This document shows positions 28,250-36,645 of a stretch of 64,000 nucleotides of DNA, in pieces; positions within the stretch are counted from its first letter, which is position 1; every line of letters starts with the position of its first letter. Origin of the DNA: CAUJGQ01 sp042408665 (GTDB taxonomy: Bacteria > Chloroflexota > Dehalococcoidia > CAUJGQ01); the NCBI GenBank assembly GCA_042408665.1, contig JBHOQW010000106.1, positions 1 to 64,000 on the forward strand, in the 5' to 3' direction. The position numbers were made by a program, and so were the translations under genes. The notes beneath the pieces are model-generated. The model saw nothing but the letters and a program-made list of their open reading frames with translations. It ran no database searches and was not told the DNA's origin.

Positions 28250-29083
28250 TCAGGCGGTGACGGTGGCCGGCTCGCCCAGGAAGGCCAGCAGGGCGGCGTT
28301 GACCTCCTGCGGGTACTCGATGGGCATGCCGTGGCCGCCGCGCTCTAGGATCTGCAGGCGCGCGCCCGGGATGCGCTCCGCCATCGCGCGCGAGTAGGGC
28401 GGAGGAGTGAGAATGTCCTCCGCGCCGACCAGCACCAGCGTGGGCGCCGTGATCCCCTGCAGCCGATCGAGCGCGTCGCCGAACAGGTGCCGGCGACAGG
28501 CTTCGGCCTGTGCCGCCACCCCGGCCGGGGTGGCCGGGTAGGGATCGGCCAGCGTTTGCTGGAGGGCCACCTCCACCATCTCCGGCCGGGTCATGAAGGC
28601 GGGGGTATACAGCCAGGGCATGGTATTGAGGGCAAAGCCGGCGCGATCCAGCGAGCCGGCGTTCACCAGCTGCGAGGCCTGCTCCATGTACCGTAGCCAG
28701 GCGTCGGCGTAGGGATGGGCGCGGGCCAGCGAGGCGAGCAGCACCAGGCGGTTGACCTTCTGCGGGTAGGCAAGGGCCAGTTCCTGCGCGATCATGCCGC
28801 CCATCGACCAGCCAACGACGTGGGCGCGGGCGATGCCAAGGTGGTCGAGCAGACCGGCGGCGTCGTCCGCCATCTGGCGGGTGGTGTAGGGGCCGGGTGG
28901 CACGGTGCTGCGCCCCGCGCCGCGGTTATCAAACGTGATCACCCGGTACTTCTGCGCCAGGGCGGGAACCTGCATCATCCATAACATGCTGTGCGCGGTG
29001 AAGCCCATGATCAGCAACACCGGCTCACCATCGCCCTGTACCTCGTAATAGAGGTCGATCCCGTTTACCCGTGCCGTCGGCAT
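28250..29083 (-). CDS. Alpha/beta hydrolase
   Basis: Serine hydrolase of the alpha/beta fold, 277 residues. The nucleophile elbow is GWSMGG (about residue 94), the oxyanion region MGFTAHSMLW lies after strand 3, the acid is in LVGAEDILTP and the histidine in ERGGHGMPIEYP near the C-terminus, so the triad is complete. The sequence resembles 3-oxoadipate enol-lactonase/haloperoxidase-type esterases, but nothing in the neighbourhood fixes a substrate. Lies between nuoA and the M20 peptidase on the same strand; 49 bp separate it from the peptidase stop. Confidence 0.9.
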   Translation of the reverse strand: MPTARVNGIDLYYEVQGDGEPVLLIMGFTAHSMLWMMQVPALAQKYRVITFDNRGAGRSTVPPGPYTTRQMADDAAGLLDHLGIARAHVVGWSMGGMIAQELALAYPQKVNRLVLLASLARAHPYADAWLRYMEQASQLVNAGSLDRAGFALNTMPWLYTPAFMTRPEMVEVALQQTLADPYPATPAGVAAQAEACRRHLFGDALDRLQGITAPTLVLVGAEDILTPPPYSRAMAERIPGARLQILERGGHGMPIEYPQEVNAALLAFLGEPATVTA

Positions 29084-29132
29084 CGTGCCCCTCCTGCCTC
29101 ACCGACCGCCGCGTCGAGGGCGGTCGCAGTCG

Positions 29133-30449
29133 TCAGCGCGCCGCGCACAAGCGGCGCGTCACCTCAAACAGCATCTGACACATCAGCCGCAGGCTGTCCA
29201 GGGGGATACGCTCGTTGTGGCCATGCACCGTCTTGGCCAGGTCCGGCTCGTACAGGCCGCCGGAGAAGCCGTAGGCGATCACACCCCGGTTGCGGAACAC
29301 GCGGCTGTCGGTGAAGCCCACGGTCATGCCGGGCACCACCACCCCATCCTCCACGTGCTCCCGCACCACCTGCTCGATCACCGCGAACAGCTCGTTGTCA
29401 AACCCGTTCACCGCCGACAAGCCGGCGAACACCCGCTCTACCCGCACCTTCGGGTCGTCGATCACCCGCTCCAGCTCGCGCTGGAAATCGTCGGGCTGCA
29501 CGCCCGGCAGGAGGCGGCAATCCAGCGTGGCCTCAGCTCGCGCCGGGATGACGTTGTGCTTGATGCCGGCAGCGGTGGTCGTCACGCTGATCGTGTTGGT
29601 GAGCTGGGCGCGGATGCGCGGGTCCTCCGCGGCCACTCGGCGCAGCGCCTCCACGCTCGGCTCACCCTGAAAGACGCCGGCGCGCCGCAGCCGGTCGAAG
29701 TATTCGCCCAGCACGGGCGGCACGGTCAGCTCGCGCTGCCAGGTCTGGACCCGGTACAGCGCCCGCACCAGCCGCTCCAGCGCGTTGTCCTCGTGCGGCA
29801 CGGAGGCGTGGCCGGGCCGCCCCTCGGCCACCAGGCGCAGCCACAGCGGCCCCTTCTCGGCAACGGCCACGGTGAACACCGGCCGCTGCACGCCGAACAG
29901 CTCCGTCACCCCCCAGCCGCCCTCGTTGATGACGTACTCCACGTCGAGCGTGTCCGGGTAGTGCGCCGCCAGCCACTCCGCGCCGTACCGGCCGCCCGCC
30001 TCCTCGTCCGCCATGGCGTAGTAGACCAGGTCGCGCTTGAGGGGGATGCCCAGCCGTTTGATGAGAAGGAAGGTCATGAGTTGGGCCACGCCCAGGCTCT
30101 TGGTGTCCAGCGCGCCGCGGCCCCACAGGTAGCCGTCCCGCACCACGCCGCCAAACGGATCTTCCTCCCAGTAGGCCCGCTCCACGGGTACGACGTCCGT
30201 GTGGTGCAGGAGCATGAACGGCCGGGCGCTGCCGTCGCCGGGAAGCACCGCCCGGAGGGACACGCGGTCATCGCCGGCGTCATACAGCTCGTAACCGATG
30301 CCCTCACGGCGCAGGATGGCGCCCAGGAAGTCACACGCCAGCCGCTCGCGTCCCGGCGGGTTGGACGTGTCAATGCGGATATACCGGGCGAGCGTGTCGA
30401 TCGCTTCCTCGTGCACCGCGTCCCAGTCGACGACGGGGGCACCGGGCAT
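29133..30449 (-). CDS. M20-family metallopeptidase/deacylase
   Basis: Di-zinc exopeptidase or amidohydrolase (ArgE/DapE/carboxypeptidase family), 438 residues. Metal ligands are visible in LLHHTDVVP, GRGALDTKS and MADEEAGG (the EE pair includes the general base), and the late histidine in VHGHNERIP. The dimerisation domain starts at about 200 (EGRPGHASVPHEDN). It is 11 bases after the DinB-like gene at 30461-30928, so they are probably cotranscribed. Substrate cannot be decided; the family covers peptidases, acetylornithine deacetylases and carbamoylases. Confidence 0.92.
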   Translation of the reverse strand: MPGAPVVDWDAVHEEAIDTLARYIRIDTSNPPGRERLACDFLGAILRREGIGYELYDAGDDRVSLRAVLPGDGSARPFMLLHHTDVVPVERAYWEEDPFGGVVRDGYLWGRGALDTKSLGVAQLMTFLLIKRLGIPLKRDLVYYAMADEEAGGRYGAEWLAAHYPDTLDVEYVINEGGWGVTELFGVQRPVFTVAVAEKGPLWLRLVAEGRPGHASVPHEDNALERLVRALYRVQTWQRELTVPPVLGEYFDRLRRAGVFQGEPSVEALRRVAAEDPRIRAQLTNTISVTTTAAGIKHNVIPARAEATLDCRLLPGVQPDDFQRELERVIDDPKVRVERVFAGLSAVNGFDNELFAVIEQVVREHVEDGVVVPGMTVGFTDSRVFRNRGVIAYGFSGGLYEPDLAKTVHGHNERIPLDSLRLMCQMLFEVTRRLCAAR

Positions 30450-30460
30450 GGCGTTCCTCC

Positions 30461-30928
30461 TCAGCTCTTTCCGGTTTGCGGTGGGGTCCCGTGCGGCTCG
30501 GCCGGTTCGGCCCAGCTGGTGCGGGTGACCCCGTCTCGCGCGGCCCGCACCTGCACGGTATGCTCGTGGTCATGGGCGGCGATGGCGCGAAGCAGGCGGC
30601 GCGGGGTCCAGTCCGGCACACCGCTAAGCAGGCCGGCCTGATCGAGCCGCGCCGGCGGCACGGCGCGCGCCAGGGCGAGCGTCTCCTCCCGCAGCCGCGA
30701 CCAGACGGCCAACAGACGTGCCAGCGCCACGGCGCGATCGGGGGCCGTCGCCTCGCACAGCTTGGCGAGGTACCAGCGCTCGATGTCCAGCAGGTGATAG
30801 GCGACCTCCCAGGCGGACCAGCCGCCGTCCCGCGGCCTTCGGTCCAGCTCGGCCTCGGTGATGTGCGCATACGCGGCCAGGACCGCCGCCCGGCCGGCTA
30901 CCAACGCTTCGTGCAGGTCATGGTCCAT
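30461..30928 (-). CDS. DinB-like four-helix protein
   Basis: 155 residues from ATG 30928 (the frame continues upstream without family features). DinB/YfiT-type metal-binding bundle: the three histidines are suggested by WEVAYHLLDIERWY and the AHDHEHTVQ segment. Family members are putative thiol-dependent transferases (bacillithiol or mycothiol S-transferases) or of unknown function. Immediately upstream of the M20 peptidase gene. Confidence 0.78.
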   Translation of the reverse strand: MDHDLHEALVAGRAAVLAAYAHITEAELDRRPRDGGWSAWEVAYHLLDIERWYLAKLCEATAPDRAVALARLLAVWSRLREETLALARAVPPARLDQAGLLSGVPDWTPRRLLRAIAAHDHEHTVQVRAARDGVTRTSWAEPAEPHGTPPQTGKS

Positions 30929-31098
30929 CGCGCGCGTCCTGGGATGACTGGCCAGAGGGTACGCAACCGGTGGCGGAGGGGCAACCGGCCACATGCCGGC
31001 CTCCGGTGCCAGGAACGAGGGATGCCCGCTGGGCATGGGGGCGCTACTGTAGGAGTAGGACCGCCACCACGCCTCTCGGTCCAGACGGGAGAGTGACC

Positions 31099-31536
31099 AT
31101 GACCACGACATCTAGTCAGCGAATCACCCCAGAGATACGGCAGAGCATCAGCGAGTGTCTGGCCTGTTACAGCGTCTGCACGGAGACGCTCGGCTATTGC
31201 ACGGACAAAGGCGGGGCGCTGGCCGCTCCGGAACTGCTGCGTCGGCTGCGTGACTGCGCCGAGCTGTGCCGCGTGAGCGCCGAGTTCCTACTGCGCGGCT
31301 CGGAGCTTGCGGCGCGGCTGTGCGCCTTAACGGCGCAGGCGGCGGCGGCCTGTGCCCAGACCTGCGCCACCATCCCGGGTGACGCCCAGCTTCACGCCTG
31401 CCAGGACGCCTGTCTCCGCTGCGCCGCGTCCTGCAAGGCGGTGACGGCGAACACCCAGACGTCCCTCGATTGGGACGCCATCGACGCCGAATCCTACCCG
31501 GCAAGCGATCCGCCGGCCAGCATGGCGCGCGGCTGA
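31099..31536 (+). CDS. Cysteine-rich four-helix copper-storage-like protein
   Basis: 145 residues with 13 cysteines, most spaced i, i+3/i+4 on helices (ECLACYSVC, DCAELC, ACAQTC, HACQDACLRCAASC). This is the pattern of the DUF326/Csp family, in which a four-helix bundle is lined with thiolates that bind many Cu(I) ions. No signal peptide, so it would be cytosolic, as in Csp3. The acidic tail with SYPASDPPAS is an appended motif seen on some small bacterial proteins. ATG 31099. It stands alone between two minus-strand genes; no copper ATPase is nearby. Confidence 0.8.
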   Translation: MTTTSSQRITPEIRQSISECLACYSVCTETLGYCTDKGGALAAPELLRRLRDCAELCRVSAEFLLRGSELAARLCALTAQAAAACAQTCATIPGDAQLHACQDACLRCAASCKAVTANTQTSLDWDAIDAESYPASDPPASMARG

Positions 31537-31566
31537 CGCGCCTGCCCGGCGGGATGCCGGCCGCAC

Positions 31567-31842
31567 CTAGCGCGATGGGCTGCCGCCGGAGATGGCCGGC
31601 AGGAGGTAGATCTCGCTCTCCTCCTGCACAGGGAAGAGGAGGCCGGTATCAACGAGGTTGTCGTCGACCGAGATGGAGATCTCCGGCCGAATGCGCCCGT
31701 CGGCGATGATCCGTGCGCGGATGCCGGGGCACTCGCGCTCCAGGTTGTCAAACACCTCGCGCAGGTTCTTGCCCGGCACCCGGACACGGTCACGACCGCC
31801 GCTGTAGGAACGCAATAGGGAGGGAATAAACACCACCGGCAT
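31567..31842 (-). CDS. MoaD/ThiS-family ubiquitin-like protein with residues after GG
   Basis: 91 residues from ATG 31842. Beta-grasp sulfur-carrier fold: VVFIPSLLRSYSGGRDRV, LREVFDNLERECPGI, ISVDDNLV and EIYLLPAISGG match the MoaD family. The usual C-terminal Gly-Gly, which must be exposed for adenylation and thiocarboxylation, is here followed by four more residues, SPSR. No MoaE, MoeB/ThiF-type E1, JAMM protease or cysteine synthase is in the window to suggest a pathway. The 246 bp upstream to the S9 peptidase stop contain no gene. Confidence 0.85.
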   Translation of the reverse strand: MPVVFIPSLLRSYSGGRDRVRVPGKNLREVFDNLERECPGIRARIIADGRIRPEISISVDDNLVDTGLLFPVQEESEIYLLPAISGGSPSR

Positions 31843-32088
31843 GGCGCGCTGGCTCCTGGCACGCCGCGTCTCCGGCCGCACGTCGCTCCTGCAGGGGCGC
31901 GGACCTCCTCTGCCGCGGCTTCGCCGGAATTGATCCTCGCCCGGCCACTGGCATGCCGGAGGTACTACCCGTCTTCGAAGCGCGATGCAACCTACGCCAG
32001 CCCGTGACCATTGTGGCAGGAAGTCCCGCACCAAATCCAGCGGCTGGCCCGGCCTGCAGGCCGCGGTACGGCCGCGCCCGTTGCACGG

Positions 32089-34212
32089 CTACCGTGACTC
32101 CCCCATGAACCCGTCGGGCAGGGCAATATCCAACACGCGGACGAGAAAGGCCCATCGGTCGGCCGCCTCCTCGATCAGCTTGTTGGTGGGCTTACCGACG
32201 CCGTGGCCGGCCCGCGTCTCAATGCGGATAAGGATGGGGTTGGCACAGGCCTGGGCGGCCTGCAACGCGGCCGCGAACTTGAAGCTGTGCGCCGGCACCA
32301 CGCGGTCGTCGTGGTCAGCCGTGGTGAGAAGCGTGGCCGGGTAACAGGTACCGGGGCGCACGTTGTGCAGGGGCGAGTAGGCGTACAGCGCCCGGAACTC
32401 CTCCGGGTCGTCCGGCGAGCCGTAGTCCGAGACCCAGCCCCAGCCGATGGTGAACTTGTGGAAGCGGAGCATGTCGAACACCCCCACGGCCGGCAGCGCC
32501 GCCCCGAACAGCTCCGGCCGTTGCGTCATGCAGGCGCCCACCAGCAACCCGCCGTTGCTGCCGCCGCCGATGGCCAGCTTCCGGGGGCAGGTGTAGCCCT
32601 GGGCGATGAGCCACTCCGCCGCGGCGATGAAGTCGTCGAAGGTGTTCTGCTTCCGCAGCTTCGCCCCGGCCTGGTGCCACTCCTCCCCGTACTCGCCGCC
32701 GCCGCGTACGTTGGCCACCGCGAACACGCCGCCGAGCTCCATCCACACCAGCATGTTCACGGCAAACGCCGGCGTCTGGGAGATGTTGAAGCCGCCGTAG
32801 CCGTACAGGTAGGTGGGGTTCTGGCCGTCGCGCGCCAGCCCCTTCTTGTGGGTGATGAACATCGGCACCCGCGTGCCGTCGCGGCTGGTGTAGAACACCT
32901 GTGTGGTCTCAAACTCGTCCGGGTTGAAGCGCAGCCGCGGGGCGCGGTACACCGCGCTTTCGCCCGTGCGCACGTCGTAGCGGTAGATAACAGCGGGCGT
33001 GGTGAAGCTCGTGAAGGCGTAGAACGTCTCCGGATCGTCGCGTCGGCCGTCGAAGCCGGACACGGTGCCGATGCCCGGCAGCGCCACCTCGTGCAGGAAG
33101 CGCCCCTCCAGGTCAAACACCCGCACCAGGCTGTGCGCGTCCTTGAGGTACTGGACAACGAAGCGGCCGCCCACCACGGAGACGCCCTCCAGCGTCTCGT
33201 CCGCCTGCGGGATCACCTCGCGCCAGTGCGCTCGCCCCGGGCAGCGGATATCGACGGCGATCACGCGGCCGCGCGGCGCGTCCAGGTCGGTGTGGAACCA
33301 GAAGAGCGACCCCTCGTTGTCGATGAAATGGTAGGCGGCGTCGAACTCGTTGAGCAGCTCCACCACCGGGCCCCAGCGCGCCGGCCCGGCGGCCGGGTCG
33401 GTGGGGTTGCCTAGGTCCATGTAGAAGACCCGGTTCTTGGTCTCCGTGCCCTGCCAGACGGTGATGATGAGGTAGCGGCCGTCATCGGTGACCTGCGCGT
33501 CGAACCCCCATTCCTTCTGGTCCGGGCGATGGTAGACGAGCAGATCCGCGGACTGGGGCGTGCCCAGGCGGTGGTAGTAGAGCTTTTGGAAATAGTTGGT
33601 GGCCTCAAGCAGACGGTCGGGCGCGGGCTCGTCGTAGCGACTGTAGAAGAAGCCACGGCCGTCGCGCGTCCAGGCGACGCCGGAGAACTTTACCCAGCGC
33701 AGGTGGTCGTCCAGGTCCCGCCCGGTGGCCACCTCGCGCACCCGCCACTCCTGCCAGTCGGAGCCGGCGGTGGAGAGGCCGTAGGCCAGCAGGGTGCCGT
33801 CCTCGCTCACCGCCGCGCCGGTGAGCGCCACCGTGCCGTCCGCGGCGAGAGCGTTGGGGTCGAGCAGGGGGCGCGGCTCGGCGTCCGGGCCTTCCTGCAC
33901 GTACAGAACGCTCTGGTTTTGCAGCCCGTCATTCCTCAGGAAGAAATAGCGGCCGCCCTGCTTGAACGGAACGCCGTACTTCTCGTAGTCCCACAGCTCC
34001 GTCAGGCGGCGGAGAAGGCGTTCGCGCGCCGGGACGGCGGCCAGAAAGGCGGCGGTGAGCTGATTCTGGGCCGCGATCCAGGCTTGCGTTTCCGGAGCGT
34101 CCGTGTCTTCCAGCCAGCGATAGGGATCGGGCACGGGCGTGCCGTGGTAATCGTCCACCACGTCGGCGCGGCGGGCCGGCGGGTAGACGAGCGGGGGCTC
34201 GGTCACGGTCAT
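32089..34212 (-). CDS. Prolyl oligopeptidase (S9A)
   Basis: Serine peptidase cleaving peptides after proline, 707 residues. Start ATG 34212 with AAGGAG 7 bases upstream. The N-terminal YPPARRADVVDDYHGTPVPDPYRWLED motif and a beta-propeller (about 70-420) precede the alpha/beta-hydrolase domain. Catalytic residues: Ser in GGGSNGGLLVG (about 552), Asp in DHDDRVVPAHSF (about 637), His in RAGHGVGKPTNK (about 670). No signal peptide, so cytosolic. A small Cys-pair protein gene lies 43 bp upstream on the same strand. Confidence 0.95.
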   Translation of the reverse strand: MTVTEPPLVYPPARRADVVDDYHGTPVPDPYRWLEDTDAPETQAWIAAQNQLTAAFLAAVPARERLLRRLTELWDYEKYGVPFKQGGRYFFLRNDGLQNQSVLYVQEGPDAEPRPLLDPNALAADGTVALTGAAVSEDGTLLAYGLSTAGSDWQEWRVREVATGRDLDDHLRWVKFSGVAWTRDGRGFFYSRYDEPAPDRLLEATNYFQKLYYHRLGTPQSADLLVYHRPDQKEWGFDAQVTDDGRYLIITVWQGTETKNRVFYMDLGNPTDPAAGPARWGPVVELLNEFDAAYHFIDNEGSLFWFHTDLDAPRGRVIAVDIRCPGRAHWREVIPQADETLEGVSVVGGRFVVQYLKDAHSLVRVFDLEGRFLHEVALPGIGTVSGFDGRRDDPETFYAFTSFTTPAVIYRYDVRTGESAVYRAPRLRFNPDEFETTQVFYTSRDGTRVPMFITHKKGLARDGQNPTYLYGYGGFNISQTPAFAVNMLVWMELGGVFAVANVRGGGEYGEEWHQAGAKLRKQNTFDDFIAAAEWLIAQGYTCPRKLAIGGGSNGGLLVGACMTQRPELFGAALPAVGVFDMLRFHKFTIGWGWVSDYGSPDDPEEFRALYAYSPLHNVRPGTCYPATLLTTADHDDRVVPAHSFKFAAALQAAQACANPILIRIETRAGHGVGKPTNKLIEEAADRWAFLVRVLDIALPDGFMGESR

Positions 34213-34255
34213 GCGCGGCTCCTTGCGGCAGGGGCCATTGGATCGGCCTGCCCGT

Positions 34256-34471
34256 CTATTCCTCGTCGACGCCAATCGGCGTGCACTCCATATGGCTGCG
34301 CACAAAGCTGGCGGCCACGGCGCGTAGAGCGTCGGGGGTGTCCGGCGCTTCCTCTTCACCGCCGCACACGGAGCAGACCAGAGCGGCCAGCGGTACCCCG
34401 CCTCTGCCGCGCCCGCCCTGCTCCAGGCGGATGTGGCGGGGCAGGTTCAGCGGATTGAACCCGGTCGTCAT
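34256..34471 (-). CDS. Small protein with CxxC, unknown
   Basis: 71 residues from ATG 34471. A basic, Gly/Arg-rich first half is followed by VCSVCGG, then an acidic stretch and a final ECTPIG. The three cysteines plus a histidine could bind zinc. No known family recognised. Its coding direction and 43-bp distance to the S9A gene suggest cotranscription, but I cannot exclude a spurious frame. Confidence 0.5.
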   Translation of the reverse strand: MTTGFNPLNLPRHIRLEQGGRGRGGVPLAALVCSVCGGEEEAPDTPDALRAVAASFVRSHMECTPIGVDEE

Positions 34472-34601
34472 GCAGATCCGACCTCACTCCAGGAAATGAT
34501 CTAGCCCTTCGAGTATACGGGATGAGGCGCCGGCAAACGCCGGCCGCCCTTGCCCTGGCCCCACCACCGCCGTAGGATCGGGCGGCACAGGAGGCACCGC
34601 C

Positions 34602-36635
34602 ATGACCGCCGCACGCCGCCCCGTCCAGCCGGACGATCTCCTCCGCATCAAGACCGTCACCGACGTCCAGATCGCGCCCGACGGCCGCCGTATCGCCTTC
34701 GTGGTCACGGAGTTAGACGCCGAGTCGGATGAAATCCGCTCTAGGATTTGGCTGGTGTCGGCCGACGGGGGCCCCACCCGCCCTCTGACGTACGGCCCCG
34801 GGCGCGACAGCGCCCCCCGTTGGTCCCCGGACGGCCGCTTCCTCGCCTTCCTCTCCGACCGCCCCGGCCGCGCGGGCGACAGGCCGCAGCTCTACGTGCT
34901 GCCTATGGACGGCGGTGAGCCCCGCCGCCTTACCGACCTCGAGCGCGGGGCCGGGCCAGCGGTCTGGTCGCCGGACGGGCAGATGCTGCTGTTTGCCGCA
35001 CGAGTGGCGAAGGAGGCGGCGCCGTCGGACGCAGAGGCGCGCCGGCGCTGGGAGCAGCGGCCGCGGGTGGTGACCCGCGCCCACTACAAGGACGACGGCT
35101 CCGGCTACACCTTCGACGCCGCCAGCCAGCTCTTCGTGGTGCCGTTGGACGGCGGCCCGCCGCGTCAGATCACGAGCGGCGAGGCCAGCAGCCGCGAGCC
35201 GGCCTGGTCGCCGGACGGCCGCCGCGTCGCCTTCGTGCGCACGCGCACCGGCCCCGCCGATTACAACCTCACCGACCTGTGGGTGTGCGACGCCGACGGC
35301 GGTAACACGCAGCGCCTCACCGACGACGTGGGCCGCGCCGCCGCGCCCGCCTGGTCGCCGGACGGGCGCACCATCGCCTGCTACGGCACGGACACGCAGG
35401 TGCCCACGCTGGGCGGGGAGATGACGCGGGTGTGGCTGGTGCCGGCGGAGGGCGGCCCGCCCCGTAACCTCACCGCCGCTTACGACCGCTCCCCCTATGC
35501 CACTCCCGCCGGACCGCCGGCGCCGCCCGTCTGGTCGCCGGACGGGGCCACCCTCACCCTGCTGGTGGCGGACGCCGGGGACGTGCACGCGGTGCGCATC
35601 ACCGTGGAGAGCGGCGCGGTGGAGCCACTCATCACGGGCGAGCGGCAGGTAACGTGGCTCAGCGCCGTGCCGGGCGGGCCGATCGCCTTTGCCGCCCACG
35701 ACCCGCTCACCCCCGGCGACGTGTTCGTGTGCCGGTGGGACGGTGTGGAGGAACGGCGTCTGACGGACCTAAACGGGGCGCTGCTGGCGGAGCTGGCGCT
35801 ACCGCGCGTGGAGCGGCGGCAGTTCCGGAGCCCCAACGGCGGCGAGATCGAGGGCTGGCTGGTGCACCCACTGGACGGCCGCCGGCCGGCGCCCCTGCTC
35901 GTGCACATCCACGGCGGGCCGCACAGCTTCAGCGGCAACGCCTTCAAGATGAGCAGCTTCTATGAGTACGTGCTCGCCGGCCGCGGCTGGGCCACCCTGG
36001 CCCTCAACCCGAGCGGCTCCGGCTCCTATGGCCGGGACTTCATGCGCAGCCTGCTGGGCCGCTGGGGCGAGTACGACCTGCCGGAGCAGCTCGCCGCCAT
36101 CGACCAGCTCGTGGCCGAGGGCATCGCCGACCCGGAGCGGCTGGCCGTGACCGGCTACTCCTACGGCGGTTACATGACCGCCTGGGTGGTGGGCCACACG
36201 GACCGCTTCAAGGCGGCGGTGGTGGGCGCGCCGGTGACCAACCTGGAGTCCTTCTTCGGCACGTCGGACATCGGCATGTGGTTCGGCCCCGGCGAGATGT
36301 TGGGCGATATCTTCACCGCCCGCGACACCTATCGCCGACTGTCACCGGTGCAGTATGTAGACCGCGTTACCACGCCCACCCTCATCTTGCACGGCGAGGC
36401 GGACGACCGCTGTCCCATCGGCCAGGGCGAGGAGTTCTACATCGGGCTGGTGGCAGCCGGCCGGGCGCCGTGCGAGTTCGTGCGGTATCCAGGCGCCAGC
36501 CACCTGTTCCTCGGCCAGGGCCGCCCCAGCCACCGGGTAGACTACTGCCGGCGGGTGGTGGCGTGGGTGGAGCGGTACACGCGCGGCGCCCCGGCCCCTG
36601 AGCACGCAGCCACGGCCGCGCCCGCCGACGATTGA
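34602..36635 (+). CDS. S9-family peptidase (acylaminoacyl-peptidase/DPP IV-like)
   Basis: 677 residues. N-terminal seven-bladed propeller made of WD-like PD40 repeats (recurrent WSPDGR motifs at about 63, 109, 188, 246, 312) and a C-terminal alpha/beta-hydrolase domain from about 415. Triad: Ser in GYSYGGYM (about 521), Asp in GEADDRCPIGQ (about 602), His in PGASHLFLG (about 633). Divergent from the S9A peptidase gene, which makes two different oligopeptidases back to back. The 10 bp after its stop meet the end of the convergent acyl-CoA synthetase gene. Confidence 0.94.
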   Translation: MTAARRPVQPDDLLRIKTVTDVQIAPDGRRIAFVVTELDAESDEIRSRIWLVSADGGPTRPLTYGPGRDSAPRWSPDGRFLAFLSDRPGRAGDRPQLYVLPMDGGEPRRLTDLERGAGPAVWSPDGQMLLFAARVAKEAAPSDAEARRRWEQRPRVVTRAHYKDDGSGYTFDAASQLFVVPLDGGPPRQITSGEASSREPAWSPDGRRVAFVRTRTGPADYNLTDLWVCDADGGNTQRLTDDVGRAAAPAWSPDGRTIACYGTDTQVPTLGGEMTRVWLVPAEGGPPRNLTAAYDRSPYATPAGPPAPPVWSPDGATLTLLVADAGDVHAVRITVESGAVEPLITGERQVTWLSAVPGGPIAFAAHDPLTPGDVFVCRWDGVEERRLTDLNGALLAELALPRVERRQFRSPNGGEIEGWLVHPLDGRRPAPLLVHIHGGPHSFSGNAFKMSSFYEYVLAGRGWATLALNPSGSGSYGRDFMRSLLGRWGEYDLPEQLAAIDQLVAEGIADPERLAVTGYSYGGYMTAWVVGHTDRFKAAVVGAPVTNLESFFGTSDIGMWFGPGEMLGDIFTARDTYRRLSPVQYVDRVTTPTLILHGEADDRCPIGQGEEFYIGLVAAGRAPCEFVRYPGASHLFLGQGRPSHRVDYCRRVVAWVERYTRGAPAPEHAATAAPADD

Positions 36636-36645
36636 GGGGCGGTGA

